From: Fragilaria radians
Lineage: Eukaryota; Bacillariophyta; Fragilariophyceae; Fragilariales; Fragilariaceae
Reading direction: 5' to 3'
Length of the DNA: 64,000 nt
Assembly: GCA_900642245.1 (NCBI GenBank)
Contig: CAAAJI010000019.1
Coordinates: 1-64,000 of the forward strand
In this document: in pieces, positions 46,099 through 56,600 of the stretch
Position numbering within the stretch: position 1 is the first letter of the stretch
How the letters are laid out: every line of letters begins with the position of its first letter
Notes under the pieces: generated by a model
Database searches by the model: none
What the model saw: only the letters and a program-made list of their open reading frames with translations
Told to the model about the DNA's origin: nothing
Translations under genes and position numbers: made by a program

Positions 46099-46446
46099 TT
46101 GTTTCAAATTTTGCAAAAGGATTTTTATCATTATAACGTTCGTGCAATTTCAGCATTACATGGATATAATAGTGTTCCTGATAATACCGAAACTATCTAT
46201 CTGTACCATTGCATGTTTCGAAAACCTTATGTGGCTTCCAAGCATTGCAATCACTTTACCTATCTTGAAAAAGTCGACACAGTCGACATTTTACAGGAGA
46301 ATACTATCTATTGTGGGAGAAAAGCTAATATAGAAGTAGATTATGCTGAGAAGAATGAAAATTTGAATTCTTTGACTGTTAAACAACCATTTAAGCAGTC
46401 TTTCAGAAAATGGAATATATCGTTTCTTGTTGACAAATTTTTTTAA
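46099..46446 (+). pseudogene. Second OTU-like fragment (C-terminal, catalytic-His end)
   Basis: The frame reads NTETIYLYHCMFRKPYVASK then HCNHFTYLEKVD. NHFxYLE is the usual catalytic-His motif at the end of OTU domains. No Cys half is present upstream. It lies about 430 bp outside the right inverted repeat of the transposon, so it belongs to a separate, partly lost copy. A Lys/Glu-rich tail follows. Confidence 0.5.
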
Positions 46447-46576
46447 CCAAAATATCGGCAAAAGAAATAGTATTTCCTACATCCTACAATTAGAACATTT
46501 AATACATGGTACAGAAGATAACATAAATACGTATGAAAACAAAGTTAAATGCTTCTTTCAAGAGTTGTTGATGGCA

Positions 46577-46683
46577 ATGACAAAATTAAACGAATTTTTG
46601 AGACATAAGTGATAATGATGACAAAATTAAATGCATTTTTGAAGCGTTAGCGACGATGACAAAATCAATGCATAATTCGGAGC
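46577..46683 (+). repeat. Imperfect 38-41-bp tandem repeat
   Basis: Three units begin ATGACAAAAT at 46577, 46618 and 46656 and share a following AATTAAA...ATTTTTGA pattern. A related single unit (ATGACAAAACC) lies near 45826. It is probably part of the mobile DNA cluster. Confidence 0.75.
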
Positions 46684-46903
46684 GTTTTTTCCATTCATTC
46701 TGTCATCTACGGTAGTGGTTTTGTCTCCCAGAAAAATATTACTAGTACTAACTTTACTTGAACTGAAGTTCCGAAAGGAATCCTTCCCCGTGGAAGGATT
46801 TGGTTGAACTTTTCGATTTGACGTGATTTGTGTCAAACTCACACCTCTCCCCCCTTTCCAAGGTTTCACCCACACATATTCAGTATATTCTTCTTGTTGT
46901 ATC

Positions 46904-47416
46904 ATGACATCCTTTTCTCTGCGTTCCTGGATACTTCTTCTTCTTTTAATTGTCAATAATGTATCAGCATTTGTCCCCTTGGTTGTTTCCAAATTGTCAA
47001 CCACAAAGCCTGTTGTCATGACGTCACCTCGATTCATGTTTTCGGGTGCTGGTGATGGTGCCATCAAGGAAGATATGGATCCTGAACAAATCAAGGCTAT
47101 TGAAGAGGCCGCCAAGGCTATGGGGATGACTGTGGATGAATACCAGTTGGGTATGAATGCTCGTTTACGATTTGAAACAGCCATTGGTGAATTGCGTTAC
47201 AAGGGTGGTAATGACGATATTGGATTGGAAGTAGATGGAAGGTCTCCACCAAATCATTTGGTAATTACCATTACAGATGCTGGCAAGGCAAAAGGAAAGG
47301 ATGCAATTTCACAAACATTGGCTGAAGCCTTCAAGACGACATCGAAATCTGCTCAGTCAGGACGACAGGCAGCACAGAATGAAATGATGAAATTTATTCA
47401 GGAGGCGATGAAATAA
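46904..47416 (+). CDS. Plastid-targeted small protein, possibly YbaB/EbfC-like
   Basis: The start at 46904 gives 170 residues with a signal peptide (MTSFSLRSWILLLLLIVNN) ending VSAF-VP, a clear ASAFAP-like plastid import motif. An in-frame codon at 46823 lies before the signal and is unlikely. The mature protein is acidic then helical: DPEQIKAIEEAAKAMGMTVDEYQLGMNARL, a central LVITITDAGKAKG strand-turn, and a long C-terminal helix ending NEMMKFIQEAMK. The strand phrase and terminal helix resemble the nucleoid-associated YbaB/EbfC fold, but this is a weak inference from layout. The gene converges on NudC with a 145-bp gap. Confidence 0.75.
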   Translation: MTSFSLRSWILLLLLIVNNVSAFVPLVVSKLSTTKPVVMTSPRFMFSGAGDGAIKEDMDPEQIKAIEEAAKAMGMTVDEYQLGMNARLRFETAIGELRYKGGNDDIGLEVDGRSPPNHLVITITDAGKAKGKDAISQTLAEAFKTTSKSAQSGRQAAQNEMMKFIQEAMK

Positions 47417-47561
47417 GTTTATAATCTAATTTGCAAAAAATAATAATGGTGACGTTGACAAAGAACAAAAATACTACAGTTGCTTCTAAAGATTAGGTGA
47501 TTTTCAAAAGTAAACTCGTTTTTAATAAAAATTAACTTAGTCACCGTCATAATAAAAACTA

Positions 47562-48659
47562 TCAATTGAACTTTGCTTTACTAAAATCCATTTCCGGATG
47601 TGCCTTTTTAAACTTTTCCAACAATTCCAATTTTTTCTGCTCGTCACTCGTCGGTAAGCCCTGTGCTTTCTGCCGTTGATCAAACATCATCTTCTCCACT
47701 GTTTGTCTTGTTTCTCCATCCAAATCCGATAAACTCGAGGATTCCGGTTGAATTTTCTTGACATCAATTGTTGGATCACCACGGACGATACCCTCCCACC
47801 ATTCCATTCCATTCAATTTCTGTAACGTAATCACCAAACGTTGACCATCCTCGACAGTCCAAAACGAATCGTCACATACAATTGTTTTCATGAATGGACC
47901 ATCGACTATCATCTTTCCACCGGCGGACTTTAATCCAACTTTTAAATGATTTTTGGATATAGTCACTGTTAAATCTCGGCCACGTGTTCCATTCGGAACT
48001 GGTACGGTGACACATAATTCTTCCAAAGTTTGTGTCCAAGTATACTTTCCATCGACTGTCCCACCGTTACCAATAGGTGGTTTCTCATCCTCAGTCGTAT
48101 TTGTTTCCGGTGGTGTCAATGACGTAGTTTCCGATGTAGTAGTAGGTGACGACGATTTCTTCAGTGATGGTTCGGATGAATCCGTAGGACTCACGTCAAA
48201 TCCACCATCACTTCCCAATTCCAATACATCTTCCTTATCTGTGGTGACAGATGATGATGACGACGACGACGATTGATTTTTCACAGAGGCAACCACCTCG
48301 GAGGGTAATGTGTTGTTGTTAGATGGTGTATTGCTCTTTTTCTCGACAGGTTTCTTGTCTGTTATTTGCTGTTGTTGTTGCTGTTCTTGTGGCTTCATTT
48401 TCTTCTTCTTGTTCTGCTGCTGCTGTTGCTTTTGCTCTTGTTCCGATTTCCAAATATTGGCATGTTTGTGTAATACATCATGAACCTTTCGTATGGCATC
48501 GTCAGTACCACCAGAACCAGATGTCGGTCCTTGAAAAAAGTCCGTCTTGCGTCTTAGGAAGGAGAATACTGTATCCAATAATGGTTCAATACCACGTGTT
48601 TGTTGGGCTACATTAAGATAGAGACCATCAAAACGATCATCATCAACAAAGGATGTCAT
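47562..48659 (-). CDS. NudC family CS-domain protein
   Basis: The start at 48659 (MTSFVDDDRFDGLYLNVAQQ) matches the NudC N-terminus; an ATG five codons upstream at 48674 is possible. The protein has about 365 residues. An N-terminal dimerisation helix region (ILxxVFSFLRRKTDFF-like phrase VFSFLRRKTDFFQG) is followed by a Gln/Lys coiled coil with a poly-Gln run and an acidic Ser linker. The CS (p23-like) domain is near residues 205-300 (YTWTQTLEELCVTVPVP ... WTVEDGQRLVITLQK) and is followed by the conserved tail EKMMFDQRQKAQGLPTSDE and HPEMDFSKAKF. NudC acts with Hsp90 and dynein in nuclear migration and cell division. It diverges from the carrier gene across about 520 bp. Confidence 0.93.
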   Translation of the reverse strand: MTSFVDDDRFDGLYLNVAQQTRGIEPLLDTVFSFLRRKTDFFQGPTSGSGGTDDAIRKVHDVLHKHANIWKSEQEQKQQQQQNKKKKMKPQEQQQQQQITDKKPVEKKSNTPSNNNTLPSEVVASVKNQSSSSSSSSVTTDKEDVLELGSDGGFDVSPTDSSEPSLKKSSSPTTTSETTSLTPPETNTTEDEKPPIGNGGTVDGKYTWTQTLEELCVTVPVPNGTRGRDLTVTISKNHLKVGLKSAGGKMIVDGPFMKTIVCDDSFWTVEDGQRLVITLQKLNGMEWWEGIVRGDPTIDVKKIQPESSSLSDLDGETRQTVEKMMFDQRQKAQGLPTSDEQKKLELLEKFKKAHPEMDFSKAKFN

Positions 48660-49177
48660 TATTTCAACACACAAAACGATGGTGAATTGAAATACTAATT
48701 AACTTTAGATTCCAAAATGGTTTTTTAAAATCTTTCTTAGAGTTTCTCAACCAACTTTGGTGGCACATTCCTAATTGATTAGCAAAAGCATGGTAACTTA
48801 TACTAGTAGTAATAGTCGAATTAGTAGTAATAGTCGTATTGTTTGTTTAATGACACTCTTGATTGGATGGATCCAATTCTGAGCGTCATCACTGACACCC
48901 TGCACAGGGCAGACGAAAAACCAAAGGAGGATGCTTCCTTCCCGAAAAAAAAATTTGGGTGACTTTCTTTGGTTTTCTTCTTGAAAAACGAATTTGGGCC
49001 AACCCACATTGGAAAATTGCACAATCCTATTTTTCCCAACGCATTCCACAAACTCCAAAAAAGGAACAAATTTTTTTTTGGCTGTACATATATCGACCGA
49101 CACCAATCAACAAAAACAAAAACAACATCAAGAGAAACATCAAGAGATTCAACGACAATTTGTAATTACAGTCCAAT
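48660..49177. other. Divergent 5' region between NudC and carrier genes
   Basis: This 518-bp stretch serves as the 5' region of both genes. The phrase TTAGTAGTAATAGTCG and a near copy lie at 48805-48838. No conserved promoter element is evident to me. Confidence 0.4.
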
Positions 49178-50449
49178 ATGACACCTTCAGATACAACTAC
49201 TACTACTACTCCTGCTGCTCCTGCTGCTCCTGCTGCTCCTGCTCTGTTATCCAGATCATCCTTCAAACACGAAGAAGAAAATAATAACGCAGGCGTATCG
49301 TTAACATCATCACGTCAAGAAATTCCATCACTTCAACATCCTCCTTCGACTAATAATCCTTACATGATATTACTCCCTCGTGAAATCCGAAATTTAGTAG
49401 CAGGTGGCGTCGCTGGGATGATTGCCAAATCCGTCGTGGCTCCCTGGATCGAATCAAAATACTTTATCAAGTATCCAGTCGAGAATTCCGAATGAAGGAT
49501 GTACCCCAAATTGCCACCAAGATTATACAAGAAGAAGGAATGCATGCATTGTGGAAGGGAAATATTGCCACCATGATACGAGTCTTCCCCTATTCGGGTA
49601 TACAATTTATGGTCTTTGATCACTGCAAGACATGGTTCCTACGAAAGCATGCTGAAACTAACGATGAAACACGACAATGGGGATTATCTCCGATGGAATC
49701 ACTCCTTAGTGGTAGTGTCGCAGGAATATTTTCGGCGGCATGTACGTACCCATTGGATTTGACGCGAGCCCAATTGGCGGTATTGAAATCCAAAAAGCAT
49801 GTTCCCAACATTGGATTTTGGGGAGTCTTGGTTATGAATTATAAGGAGAGGGTAGGTTTATTGTGTCTATTGATCCTTCTCTCCTCCAATCAACAACAAT
49901 GTATATTCAAAGTGCCTCCAACATTATTTTTTCTAATTTACTTATTATTCCATTTTTTAGGGATTAATTGGATTGTATCGAGGCATCACACCCACACTTT
50001 TGGGAGTATTCCCCTATGCTGGAATTGCGTTTGCATTAAATGAACAAGCCAAGAGACGTATTACCAACCTAACTGGACATGAACCCACCACCTTTGAAAA
50101 ACTTCAATGTGGTGCTCTCTCGGGTCTGTTTGCTCAGACACTTACCTATCCACTCGAAGTTACCCGAAGACGCATGCAAACAATGGGAGTAGCCTCCGGA
50201 AAGGATGCTGCCGTGGAATTATTAGGATTGGGCCATGCAAGTCGAGTCACAAAGCCCTCCGAGATGACCATGATCAATACCATGCGAGAAGTTCTACAGG
50301 AGCAGGGGATGAAAGGTCTATTAAAGGGTGTATCCTTAAATTGGGTCAAGGGACCCATTGCCTTTTCCATATCCTTTACAGTGTTTGATCAAGTTCAGGG
50401 ATTGTTGGAAACTGATTCGGAACGGACACTTCGACGACCCCATCGATGA
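49178..50449 (+). CDS. Mitochondrial carrier, CoA-transporter type (SLC25A42/LEU5-like), with one-base frameshift
   Basis: The three carrier repeats are present. Repeat 1 begins LVAGGVAGMIAKSVVAP, with the rest of its signature, LDRIKILYQ, in the next frame. Repeat 2 is SLLSGSVAGIFSAACTYPLDLTRAQL. Repeat 3 is CGALSGLFAQTLTYPLEVTRRRM. The phrase ALWKGNIATMIRVFPYSGIQFM is like the CoA/ADP carriers of the mitochondrial inner membrane. One base is missing in the C run at 49442-49444, exactly inside P-x-D-x-x-K. The frame from there runs to an intron at 49852-49960 and then to the stop at 50449. The break is either an assembly error or a true null allele. The N-terminus has a Thr/Pro/Ala repeat. 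Confidence 0.85.
49195..49243 (+). repeat. ACT and CCTGCTGCT coding repeats
   Basis: An ACT run (49195-49210) is followed by three exact copies of the 9-base unit CCTGCTGCT plus a partial one, coding for Thr and then Pro-Ala-Ala repeats at the N-terminus of the carrier. Confidence 0.9.
49852..49960 (+). other. Intron of the mitochondrial carrier gene
   Basis: This 109-bp intron has donor GTAGGT and a T-rich tract before acceptor TTTTTTAG. It is phase 0 and joins NYKER to GLIGLYRG, which restores the carrier motif. Confidence 0.88.
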
Positions 50450-50694
50450 TTTTCTATTACGAGGTGATTGATGGAACCACAACCTGGCATTTTTCCGCCA
50501 TTTTGGAATGCAAAGTATGTTACTGCTGTCATCTTCGCTAGTCGTAGCAGTAGTAGTAAGGCAGACAGAGATACATTTTTTGGGAAATTGGATAAATACT
50601 AATAGAATTATTTTTGACATGTCGTAAGTATAACGTGTGAGAGATTGAAAAGGATAAGGTTGTTAATTTTGAAATGATATAATTTAGTATACTT

Positions 50695-52197
50695 TCATTT
50701 CATTTTTTGTTGTTGTTCCCAATCATTATAACGCATCAGTAAAGTCTTTGAAACACTTCTGCTTGTATTTTGCATTGCCGTCTCAAAGTCTTGTATGGAT
50801 ATTGGACGAAGTTGATCCTTTCGGACATTTCGTAGTTTCGATGGAGATAAGGAACGAATGGGACCAAAACTTGCTTCTGCTGCAATAGCATTGATATCCG
50901 ATCCTGAACATCCCTCCAGTCTTTGTGCTAACTGAGAAATTTGACGGGATGATAAATTATGCTTCCCCGCCTTTGTCAATAGTTTTTCCAATAGTGCAGT
51001 CCTTGCCTCCACATCGGGAAGTGGAATTAAAATACGACGGGGAAAACGTCGTAATATAGCGTCATCGACATTCCAGGGACAGTTTGTGCAACCAATAACT
51101 AATAATGTACTGGAAGGCGCATTGGCATTTCCATTTAATCCATCCATTTGTACCATAAATTCAGTTTTGAATCTTCGACTTGCTTCATGTTCTGACTCAG
51201 ATCGACAAGATAGTAGAGAGTCCATTTCATCAATAAAAATGAGTGATGGAGCAACATCTGCAGCTAATTTGAACAGTGTGCGAATAAGTTTTTCACTTTC
51301 TCCATGCCATTTCGACGTCAACGTAGACGCGGAACAACTAAACAAAAGACATTCGGATTCACGAGCGACAGCCTTGACCAGCAGTGTCTTTCCAGTTCCA
51401 GGTGGACCATACAATATAATATTCTGAGGCTTGCGTAATCCAGAAAAAAGATCAGGACGTAGCAATGGGAGAATTGCAGATTCTTTCAAAGACTGCTTGG
51501 CTCTGGACAAACCTGCAATATCATCCCAAGTAATTTTTTCCAACTCGGAGGAGTCCACAAATAAATCTTGTTTCACTTGCTGTACCAATGGATCATTATC
51601 ATAATCAAGTGTTGCACGTCTTTTACCTTGTGGACTCGACACGGCTGGTTTATTGCTTGGAACAGAAGAATTCCTCGGTGATACAGAGACAGAAAGGGGC
51701 TTGACATCATTGTAATTAGCGACAGCAGCCGAAATCTTTTTAGAAATATTCTTCCATGTGGGTGTTATTATTGATGAGTTGTTGGTTGCTTTAGCACTCG
51801 ACTTGACTAAATTTGCTTTGACTGCTTCAGCCTCAGTCAATGCTACTTTGACACTATTTCCAATCACTTCTTTTTGTATGCTTTCCATGGATTTCATACA
51901 CTGCAACAGAAGCTCTATCGATTGTTCATATACTTTGAGAGATTCTTCATAGTGTCCTTTCCTTGCCAATCGTTCAGCCTCCTCCAGGCCTTGCATTCCC
52001 AAATCTACATTGGACAAGGAAATTTGTGATGATTCCACAGGTTTTCGACTCATCATTTCAGCTTGTTGCAAATCATATTTGTATCGAACATCCTTTACTT
52101 TATTGGACATACTTCCGATCGCTTTACTATTATTGGTTCTACCGGATGAAGTAATCGTGAAAAGGATTGTAGCAGATTGCCATCGAATTTCATCCAT
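50695..52197 (-). CDS. Meiotic-clade AAA ATPase (spastin/katanin/fidgetin-like) with MIT-like domain
   Basis: Starting at 52197 the protein has 500 residues; the frame remains open to a Met at 52326, and a further Met at 52110 is possible. Numbering from the 52326 Met: a helical MIT-like hairpin near 113-146 (GLEEAERLARKGHYEESLKVYEQSIELLLQ), a linker, then the AAA domain. The domain has WDDIAGLSRAKQSLKE, LRPDLFSGLRKP, Walker A GPPGTGKT (307-314), pore loop SKWHGESEK, Walker B LIFIDEMDS (363-369) and sensor/arginine region LRRFPRRILIPLPD. The C-terminal helix region (SGSDINAIAAEASFGPIR) fits the clade. Such enzymes sever microtubules (spastin, katanin) or act in membrane sorting (Vps4). The LRPDLFxGLR phrase favours spastin/fidgetin. 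There is no transmembrane hairpin. Confidence 0.88.
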   Translation of the reverse strand: MDEIRWQSATILFTITSSGRTNNSKAIGSMSNKVKDVRYKYDLQQAEMMSRKPVESSQISLSNVDLGMQGLEEAERLARKGHYEESLKVYEQSIELLLQCMKSMESIQKEVIGNSVKVALTEAEAVKANLVKSSAKATNNSSIITPTWKNISKKISAAVANYNDVKPLSVSVSPRNSSVPSNKPAVSSPQGKRRATLDYDNDPLVQQVKQDLFVDSSELEKITWDDIAGLSRAKQSLKESAILPLLRPDLFSGLRKPQNIILYGPPGTGKTLLVKAVARESECLLFSCSASTLTSKWHGESEKLIRTLFKLAADVAPSLIFIDEMDSLLSCRSESEHEASRRFKTEFMVQMDGLNGNANAPSSTLLVIGCTNCPWNVDDAILRRFPRRILIPLPDVEARTALLEKLLTKAGKHNLSSRQISQLAQRLEGCSGSDINAIAAEASFGPIRSLSPSKLRNVRKDQLRPISIQDFETAMQNTSRSVSKTLLMRYNDWEQQQKMK

Positions 52198-52326
52198 ACA
52201 GTGTGAATTGGAGTCTTGATAAACCAGGCAGCCAAACGAATCGGGGTTAAGGGGGGGTCGTATAAAAGACGTATAACTACTATTTCGAATTTTTAAATCG
52301 TAGAACAAGAATGTTGATATCAACAA

Positions 52327-53696
52327 CTCATGATGCTAGTAGATATTACAGCATAACTGGTTATTGCAATCCTTGTTTCCACATCATGCTGATTCCTCAC
52401 AATCAAGAATCATCTAAAAGAATCAAAAGTCATGATGATATTCAAAAATAAATAACCTTCATTCACACTGCTCACAACCCCAAAGTATTGGGATTGACAA
52501 GGCAAACAATGTTTCATTAGCTTCCTTAAACACTTCCCAAGTAATGACAGTAAGTTTGAACCATTAACAAGTCCTAACCCTGAATCTATCTTCTTCCTTT
52601 GGAACTTTCTAGGATGCAAGAAGACGCTCCAGAAATATCTAGGAAGACCTTTTCATTCAATGGTGACATTAAAACCTTTCAAAATTGAGAAAGACATTTA
52701 TGTTTTCTGTGGTATACTCAGAAAATGGTATCACAATGGAAATGACTTCACTTGACATGCCTTCAATAAATGGTGTGGTACAACATGGGCTTGTTCAAAA
52801 TCCAAGGCTTTGGAAATGATTAGCAAATCTGTTTAGGCCAAAAGAAGTTCACTGGAAATCCATTCTTTATTCAGTAGGATAAATAATAAAATCATTTACA
52901 TTTTGTGCACCTTCAAGACTTCAAATGACATAATTTGGTGACACTGACTACGAATTCGAAAAAAATGGCTACAAGAGTATCCTTTGATATTAAACAATTA
53001 AAATGGAGGTTACCAATAACAGCCGCATACACTGAAACTTAAGTCTACAACCAGTGCTTAAAAAGCGTTGTATTACAATACGAAGATTACCTTTTCTCAC
53101 TTCATATATGTATTTTCTTTTATCATTAAATATATTTAATTTGTTTGCGTATAGGAAATGATCAATTGCTTGATATGTAACTTGCGTTTTGATATGTATA
53201 TTTGGGACACGATTATTCGTAACAAGAAGTTGTCTATAGTAATTGTAACTCCATTGTCGTTTAGAGAATCCTTCATTTACTAAATCATATGACACTCTAT
53301 AGTTGTTTGACCTCTTTACTTTTCTTATTTTGATCTTGTGATTATTCCTCATTTATTGCCCATTTTTTGTGGGCATCCTCTCTTCAATTGTCTCGTCAAG
53401 GTTAACCCATTTGCCTTCAACATCTTTGTCTCTTTATCGAACACTGTTCCATGTTGAGAGGGTCACAATGATCTCATTTTGTTTGTTTCTATGATTGTGT
53501 CTTGTGTTCATACTTTCCACATATAAGAAATATTATTTTTCATCATTCAACCTTTGCAAGGGAAAAGAAATGGACAGTGGTTTAAACCTGTTACATACAC
53601 TAGATTGTTGAATTTATTCTTCTCCTAGTCTCGCCTTGGAGAATCTTGTCTTTGTGATTCTGTAAAAAAGTGACTAGTACTGCAAACCGTGCTTTC
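52327..53696. other. Intergenic stretch between AAA ATPase and RdRP genes
   Basis: A 120-codon minus-strand frame at 52990-53352 is basic and has no recognised motif. The stretch 52650-52860 reads as a broken frame with phrases such as FNKWCGTTWACSKSKALEM that could be an old transposase, but I cannot assign it. Confidence 0.35.
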
Positions 53697-56600
53697 ATGT
53701 TCCGGAAATTTTTTAGGAAATTCGTCAAGGTCAGACTTGCTGCCATGGACCCTCACAATGGAAAGACAAATACGCCAGTTTTGGACAGTGAACCACAATT
53801 GATATCTCAGATAATGGATACTATGTCTCCTTTGTGCACCACAAATTGTGGAAATTTCGACGACAATCACACATCCCATCAGAAATTTCAATCCAACGAT
53901 GATTCGTCATCATCGGAAAAGAGCTTGGAAAAGACGGATCAACCTAATCTGGTTGACTCTACGGTCAATACTATTTCTCTCTCCTGCTTGGTTGAGCCCA
54001 TTCGATATGAAAGTTCCAACGTAAATGATGTTATCCAAGATTCGTTGCGATCTACTGACGAGTCATGTGAACCAAAGGAAGGGGAGAAAAGCAATATCGT
54101 GAATGATGAAGATTTCAATACGCGGCCTACAGTCAATGTCAATGTGAGTGATACTGATAACATAGGTACGTTTCTCGGTGCTGATTAAAAAAAATGTCGA
54201 CGTGATGCTAAGGCTTGTTCTCTCACTAAACATATTGCATTACATCTAGACGACAACCATGAAAACATTGAAGTTCCACAATCAGAAGGAATTCCTGATT
54301 GTAATTCCAAGGCAATAGACGATGCTTCTAATCGGAGTCAAGAAATTGAAAACACAGATTCAATAGCACACGCTTACATTGACACAAATGAGTCTTCAAA
54401 TCAGGAAGAAAGGAACGAGGTGAACGATTATCATCCTGAGCTTGATGAGGGAAAATCCATTCTTCATGATGAAGATAAAATACCAGGTAAGTTCCCTGAT
54501 AAAATTGTAAACCTTTGAACCTTCTTCTTTACTCATAATTCGATAACATAGACAAACTTTCAGTTGGCAAGGTTAGCGAAACGGTCGAATCAGAGAAATT
54601 GGCTGAGGTGGTTCATCCTCATACCAGTGCTATTGTCAACCATAGAGAGGATACAGAAAATGATGGTGTCGAATCCAATAGCCAAGACTCACCAAAAGAA
54701 GCCCAGGAAGTCCATAGTGTATTGCGGAAAGAGGAAAATATAGAATCAGATTATATTCGATGGGTGAATGATGATGATAAAGTGACATCTCCAAGCATCC
54801 GAGATAAATCCTTTGAATGTTCACAAGATTTTGAAAACGAACAAGATAAAAAGCGAAAGCGCTTTGGTAGTAGTCAAGGAAGTGATTGTGATTCAGTGAA
54901 TTTCCCCATCAGTGAGATATCCATTTACAGCAATCCTAAGGAGATTGAACCCCTGGAAACGTACGGCGATAATTCTCACAATAAAGGAGGGCATGGTCAA
55001 CTCCATGATTGTCTATTGGATGAAAACGGAAATGGATATGTGGAAAATTATGAGCGACGGAGTCATTTAGAAAGTAATTATCAAACTACAGAGTTGAAGG
55101 CACGTGGGGTTGAAACCGATTTGACCTCAGATCATGAATCGCATGGAAATTTATCGAATCCTGGGCCTGTCATTGGAAAGTACCGGGATGATGGCATCAA
55201 TCAACAATTCGATCTTCATTTAGACTCTCCACAACTTACATCATCTTCTAGCTCTGAAATGTCCAGAAATGATGTACATAAGAATAGCCATGCGAGCAGT
55301 AACAATTCACAAGGAATGATAGATATGAATGTTCAAGACAGACAGCAAAGAATGCATCAAGATTTGACTCCAGTTGAAACAGATGGGGAATTTGATGAGA
55401 CAAACAATATCACATTTCACGATTCTAACAACACATCTGACAAGGAGAATGGGGAAATTGAGGTTCCCATGTTTAGTACGCAAGATATTCAAGCATTGCA
55501 AAAGCCCCAGGAAATCAGAAAAGATAATGTTTACAGCTTATCCACATCCTCAAGTCAAGTAATGGCTGAAGAATTTCTACAATCCAGCACAAACAAGGAT
55601 GATAAGCAATGCAATACAGCTGATTTATGTAACACTGATAGTAACAGTTCATCCTCATATAACTCAGTAAACAGATCTGATAAATATGTGATTGAGTCAA
55701 CTCAACTGAAGGGAAATGCCATCACTTGCAGAGATTCATGTTCCTTGGATATGACAGTTGGCAACAACTCCGATGAATCCTCAGGCCTGTTTTCTCAAGA
55801 TGGCAACTCGGAAAGCAGGTCCCTAAGTAACAATATTGCGGGTGAAAATCAATTTTCAGAAATCTCTCGCAGTGCACCTCAAGGTTATTTTTTTTCAGAT
55901 TCCAGATATGATAATGGTACGCTCGAAGTCTTGATTTACCACGAGGATACATGCCAGTCCATTTGGATGAATGCGATGGAAGTACAACAGTTTGATCCAC
56001 ATGGGTTGGCAGCATTTTTACAGTCACGTGACGTAGTAGGGCAGCCTGGATGTGAATGGACAGCATTAAATCGAAATGAAGACGAGTTGGAATTCCCCTG
56101 TGTCTGGAAACGACAAAAGAAATCATTTTGCCCTGTCACATTTGTTCCAAATTCGCCTGCCTTGGTCGTTCGCGAGGTTCCAGAAGTTTTCTTTCTAAGG
56201 TTTCTCTTTGGCTCAGATCTGCTCATACGTACAATCAAGCTCCCTGCAAAAAGTCTACCTGCGAAATGGAATTTATTTGGAAAATGTTACAACATGGTAT
56301 GCTCCAAGCACATAAAGAGAGATCAGAAAAGTCCAATCTGGAATCGAGATTCTGATCAAGGAGCACAGGGATATATCAAAGCGTACTATGTAGGTCGAAG
56401 TGAAAAATACATTGCAAAATCTCTTTGCTCAATTGCTGATTTCAGTGATATGACTCATTCAAAAGCAGCTAGTCGACTCGAGCTTCTTGTTAGCCCTGCA
56501 CTAATCGCTCCAGATGGGACCCCAAGAGCCTTTTGGTGGCACGAAGATGATTTGGAAGTCATTGAGGACAACCACACTTTAGGTTGTGGCTTTGCTCCAA

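Noticed and set aside
46627..47184. 185-codon minus-strand frame opposite the plastid YbaB-like gene
   Set aside because: It is antisense to a gene with a clear signal peptide and import motif; the antisense frame has no feature of its own.
52650..52860. Broken frame (FNKWCGTTWACSK) resembling a transposase fragment
   Set aside because: Too short and broken by a stop; I could not match it to piggyBac or any other family with confidence.
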